Shown in pieces: positions 5,024 to 5,679 of a stretch of DNA of 5,679 bases; position 1 is the first letter of the stretch; each line of letters opens with the position of its first letter. The notes under the pieces were generated by a model. It saw only the letters and a list, made by a program, of their open reading frames with translations. It ran no database searches and had not been told where the DNA came from. The position numbers and the translations under genes are program-made. This DNA comes from Flavobacteriales bacterium (GTDB lineage: Bacteria > Bacteroidota > Bacteroidia > Flavobacteriales_D > SKUL01): positions 1-5,679 of the forward strand of contig SKUL01000342.1 of NCBI GenBank assembly GCA_007129985.1, read 5' to 3'.

Positions 5024-5679
5024 ATGCAAGAGGCCATCATCAAAGCAGAAAATCTCTCCCGGCGCTATCCGAGTGCGGGCAACGAAATCACAGTGCTCGA
5101 CGGAGTGAGCTTCACCATTCAAAAAGGAAAGACCTGCGCCATAGTGGGGCCTTCGGGAAGCGGAAAAACCACGCTACTGGGCCTTTGCGCCGGTTTGGAC
5201 CACCCTTCATCCGGAAGCATTGAGGTGATGGGGCGCGCATTGCAAAACCTCACTGAAGACCAGCGGGCACAACTTCGCATGGAGCATATCGGTTTCATTT
5301 TTCAGCAGTTCAATTTGCTACCCGGACTCACGGCGCTCGAAAATGTGCTCGTTCCGATGGAGTTGCGGAATATGTCCTCAGCACAAGAGCGCGCCACAGA
5401 ACTTCTGGATGCCGTGGGACTTGCCAACCGCTCGCACCACTACCCTGTTCAACTTTCGGGCGGCGAACAACAGCGCGTAGCCATTGCCCGTGCCTTTGCC
5501 AACCAACCCGCCATTCTCTTTGCCGACGAGCCCACGGGTAATCTCGACGAGGAAACGGGCGTGCAGATTGAATCCTTGATTTTTGACCTCAACCGCCAAT
5601 ACCAAACTACGCTGGTGCTGGTAACGCACGACATGGAACTCGCGTCGCGCACTTCGCATATCATTCGCCTGAAAGGTGG
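5024..5679 (+). CDS. ybbA: YbbA/LolD-type ABC transporter ATP-binding protein (first 218 aa, runs off right edge)
   Basis: This is the nucleotide-binding subunit of a MacB/LolCDE-superfamily ABC system, in which ATP hydrolysis on the cytoplasmic face drives a FtsX-like permease. The motifs are complete: Walker A GPSGSGKT (42-49), Q-loop Gln94 in FIFQQFNLLP, signature LSGGEQQR (144-151), Walker B ILFADEP (164-170), D-loop NLD (173-175) and H-loop His202 in VTHD. Family members are about 225-235 residues, so only a short tail is missing. The motif context LFADEPTGNLD and the gene's position head-to-head with a tesA-like gene favour YbbA over LolD; the expected next gene is a YbbP-like permease, outside the window. 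ATG at 5024 is preceded by an A-rich stretch rather than a Shine-Dalgarno. No alternative start is better supported. Confidence 0.93.
   Translation, partial: MQEAIIKAENLSRRYPSAGNEITVLDGVSFTIQKGKTCAIVGPSGSGKTTLLGLCAGLDHPSSGSIEVMGRALQNLTEDQRAQLRMEHIGFIFQQFNLLPGLTALENVLVPMELRNMSSAQERATELLDAVGLANRSHHYPVQLSGGEQQRVAIARAFANQPAILFADEPTGNLDEETGVQIESLIFDLNRQYQTTLVLVTHDMELASRTSHIIRLKG

Overview
The window looks like a chromosomal segment from a member of the Bacteroidota. The main reason is the promoters: three genes each have a TAnnTTTG -7 box (TAAATTTG, TACCTTTG, TACTTTTG), the Bacteroidota-type primary sigma signature, with short leaders of about 17-20 nt and no strong Shine-Dalgarno. The FtsH linker (a Gly-rich stretch followed by VGKSKA) and the intergenic repeats built on GCGCAAAG/TTGCGGTTAA units fit the same assignment. 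Genus and species cannot be read from the sequence.

Layout, left to right. (1) Positions 1-506, minus strand: an AT-rich accessory piece with a small XRE-type HTH regulator and, one base after its stop codon, the start of a Mod-like DNA methyltransferase that runs off the left edge. This looks like the regulator plus modification end of a restriction-modification operon. (2) Positions 507-1095: no convincing gene. It holds the HTH promoter, a 106-bp nested inverted repeat, about 340 bp of unexplained sequence, and a strong rho-independent terminator belonging to the next gene. (3) 1096-1524, minus: SlyD-like FKBP peptidyl-prolyl isomerase. (4) 1910-3856, minus: complete ftsH, the membrane AAA+ zinc protease. 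(5) 4236-4937, minus: a TesA-like SGNH/GDSL esterase, predicted to be a lipoprotein. (6) 5024 to the right edge, plus: a YbbA/LolD-type ABC-transporter ATPase, nearly complete, divergent from tesA. The tesA/ybbA head-to-head pair is the same arrangement as in Escherichia coli, where a ybbP permease follows.

The esterase, ftsH and slyD-like genes lie on the same strand but are separated by gaps of 379 and 385 bp. ftsH and the slyD-like gene each have their own promoter-like box, so they are probably separate transcription units. The most unusual feature is that the two gaps share a layout. Each carries a ~100-bp palindromic repeat just downstream of the preceding gene's stop (1738-1840 and 4087-4190, about 86% identical by hand alignment). 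Each also has a nearly identical 19-bp motif about 73-75 bp beyond the -7 box of the next gene. I see no CRISPR array, tRNA, rRNA, transposase or integrase. The evidence for a new biological system is limited to these intergenic elements and the accessory boundary at about 597-1040.
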